Source of the DNA: Candidatus Blautia faecigallinarum
Lineage (GTDB): Bacteria; Bacillota; Clostridia; Lachnospirales; Lachnospiraceae
Direction: 5' to 3'
Assembly: GCA_019116385.1 (NCBI GenBank)
Contig: DXBU01000058.1
Location: forward strand, 1 to 43,023
Length of the DNA stretch: 43,023 nucleotides
Below the pieces are notes generated by a model. The model ran no database searches. It saw only the letters and a program-made list of their open reading frames with translations, and was not told the DNA's origin. Within the stretch, counting starts at the first letter, position 1, and each line of letters starts with the position of its first letter. Position numbers and translations under genes: made by a program. Positions 41,664 to 43,023 of this stretch are shown here, piece after piece.

Positions 41664-42911
41664 TTAAAGGAGCTGCTGGTCCTCCGGTTCTTTGAACGTG
41701 ATCTGCCTTGCCACACTCAGCGCCAGTCCCATCTCTGCCATCAAAAACAGGATGGAGGTTCCCCCGTAACTGATAAAGGGCAGGGTAACTCCCGTGTTTG
41801 GCAGAAGATTTACTACCACCGCAATGTTAAAGATAACCTGCAGGGCAATATGTAAAAAGATCCCGCTTACCAGAAGGGAGCCGAACATATCCGGCGCATT
41901 CTGGGCGATAAAAAACAAACGGTACAAAAGATAGGCAAACAGTAAAAGCACCACCATCCCGCCCAGTATCCCCAATTCCTCGCAGATAATGGAAAAGATC
42001 ATATCGTTCTGGGCTTCCGGCACACTTCCCAGTTTCTGGATGCTGTTTCCCAGCCCCCTGCCCAGAAGGCCGCCGGATCCAATGGCGTACAAAGCCTGGA
42101 TGGTCTGGTAACCGTCTCCGGAAGCATAATCCTCAGGCCTTAACCACACCAGGATACGGCGGATACGGAAGCTATCGCTGGTATCAAGGGTACTCACCAA
42201 AAAGATAACAAAGGCCGCGATGAGCACGATCCCAACAACCAGGATAATGATAAACGGCTTGGTCTCCGGATGGGAAACAAAGATCATTCCCGCAGTAATA
42301 CAGAAAAGGATGATCGCCGTACTTAAGTTCTGTGTAGCCCAGTAAGCCAGCAGTGCCAAAAAGCCGCCCATGCCCCCTAAGACTATACAGGCTTTAAAGG
42401 TACGCACCTGTTTTCCCATTTTTACTACCATGTAGGCCAGGCAGACGATCACCGCCACCTTGGCCACCTCCGCCGGCTGGAACTGAGGCAGCGGTCCCAG
42501 CTGCAGCCATCTTCTCGCTCCGTGTGAAGTAACTCCCAAGGGACTTTTTACAAGGAGCATAAGCACGGCTGCAAGAACATAGAGAAACGTTGTAAAATAT
42601 TGCAGGATATGATAATCGATCCTGGAAATGATCAGGGCCGCGATAATACACGCCGCACTGATGGCCGCCTGCCTTTTAAAGTAATACATATCGTCTCCGA
42701 AATCGATCTCTGCCATATAGGAGCTTGTACTGTACAGCATGATCAGTCCGAAACAGATAAGCAGTATGATCACCGCCACCAGGCTGTAGTCATAGTAATG
42801 GGTGCCTGTATTTTTTCTGGCTTTGACCGCTTTTTCCGCTCTTGCTGCTTTTGCTTTTCTTTTTTTTGTTTTGGCAATCAGCATCTTGTTTTGCTGTCTT
42901 GCTTTTTCCAT
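41664..42911 (-). CDS. SEDS-family peptidoglycan polymerase (FtsW/SpoVE/RodA-like)
   Basis: SEDS proteins polymerise lipid II glycan strands with a partner class B PBP. From the chosen ATG the protein has 415 residues. A very basic cytoplasmic head of about 40 residues (KTKKRKAKAARAEKAVKARK) is followed by about ten transmembrane helices. ARRWLQLGPLPQFQPAEVAKVAVIV, GLLGRGLGNSIQKLGSVPEAQNDMIFSIICEELG and LLPNTGVTLPFISYGGTSIL are family signatures; the PEAQNDMIFSIICEELG form favours FtsW/SpoVE over RodA. The ATG at 42911 has AGGTGA just upstream, whereas the earlier GTG at 42926 lies before that Shine-Dalgarno. Confidence 0.92.
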   Translation of the reverse strand: MEKARQQNKMLIAKTKKRKAKAARAEKAVKARKNTGTHYYDYSLVAVIILLICFGLIMLYSTSSYMAEIDFGDDMYYFKRQAAISAACIIAALIISRIDYHILQYFTTFLYVLAAVLMLLVKSPLGVTSHGARRWLQLGPLPQFQPAEVAKVAVIVCLAYMVVKMGKQVRTFKACIVLGGMGGFLALLAYWATQNLSTAIILFCITAGMIFVSHPETKPFIIILVVGIVLIAAFVIFLVSTLDTSDSFRIRRILVWLRPEDYASGDGYQTIQALYAIGSGGLLGRGLGNSIQKLGSVPEAQNDMIFSIICEELGILGGMVVLLLFAYLLYRLFFIAQNAPDMFGSLLVSGIFLHIALQVIFNIAVVVNLLPNTGVTLPFISYGGTSILFLMAEMGLALSVARQITFKEPEDQQLL

Positions 42912-42943
42912 TCTATCACCTGACACTTTCTGAATTTTTCATT

Positions 42944-42973
42944 ATTATAGCAAAATCCCTTTTCATAAGCAAG
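42944..42973 (-). promoter_or_regulatory. Predicted SigA promoter of the SEDS gene
   Basis: The minus strand reads TTGCTT-N18-TATAAT, with -35 at 42968-42973 and -10 at 42944-42949, about 33 nt before the start. Bases 42974-43023 show nothing else recognisable. Confidence 0.5.
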
Positions 42974-43023
42974 TCGTTCCTTTTCCTGGTTTTCTAAAGG
43001 TTAATATTGACTTTTAGTCGTTT

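Noticed and set aside
1..43023. CRISPR arrays, tRNA or rRNA genes, prophage, insertion sequences, riboswitches
   Set aside because: No repeat-spacer pattern, no cloverleaf or rRNA-like sequence, no transposase with inverted repeats, and no riboswitch consensus was recognised on reading both strands; a covariance-model search could still find a diverged RNA.

Overview
The window looks like a chromosomal core segment of a spore-forming, low-to-mid GC Firmicute, most likely a member of the Lachnospiraceae (Blautia/Dorea/Mediterraneibacter type; this placement is inference). The evidence is the complete spoIIIAA-AH operon, spo0A, spoIVB and spoIIM, the clostridial gene order nusB-xseA-xseB-ispA-dxs-tlyA-nadK-argR-recN-spoIVB-spo0A, and a FASII/ACC cluster with a fused accD-accA gene. 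All genes but one lie on the minus strand, so transcription runs from high to low coordinates. No tRNA, rRNA, CRISPR array, prophage or intact mobile element was seen.

From right to left. (1) 41.2-42.9 kb: a SEDS-family cell-wall polymerase gene (ftsW-like), then acpP as its own transcription unit. (2) 34.2-41.2 kb: the fatty-acid synthesis cluster fabD-fabG-fabF-accB-fabZ-accC-accDA. Matching 17-19 bp dyads lie at the acpP promoter and upstream of fabD and look like sites for one shared repressor. (3) 29.1-34.1 kb: gltX, a UvrD-like helicase, a phosphopantetheinyl transferase (able to charge ACP) and a membrane-anchored protein of unknown function. (4) 24.2-29.0 kb: spoIIIAA-AH, the mother-cell half of the feeding-tube/secretion channel, with a 209-nt out-of-frame overlap between AF and AG. 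(5) 22.5-24.1 kb: prfC. (6) 13.5-22.4 kb: a long, tightly packed operon from an Asp23 protein through nusB, xseA, xseB, isoprenoid genes (ispA, dxs), tlyA, nadK and argR to recN. recN is interrupted by one in-frame TAA. (7) 11.2-13.4 kb: spoIVB and spo0A. (8) 7.9-11.1 kb: glgA, then SOS-regulated recA with recX. (9) 4.3-7.8 kb: rny, spoIIM and xerD. (10) 0.4-4.3 kb: a SpoU methyltransferase, bcp-yaaA (peroxide defence), a fused NifX-like/His-Cys-rich/SlyD-type FKBP protein and a secreted Big2-domain protein. (11) At the left edge, the 3' end of a plus-strand Rpn/PDDEXK-family gene, closed by an unusually long hairpin.

Functionally the window combines membrane lipid synthesis, cell-envelope building, sporulation control, DNA repair and RNA turnover. 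It is mostly ordinary core genome. The points most worth a second look are the recN nonsense codon with a well-placed Shine-Dalgarno and GTG behind it, the NifX-SlyD fusion, the paired acpP/fabD operators, the spoIIIAF/AG overlap and the cluster of palindromes upstream of xerD. No wholly new multi-gene system could be supported. Gaps between genes are all under about 300 bases, and their contents are listed as promoters, operators and terminators where recognisable.
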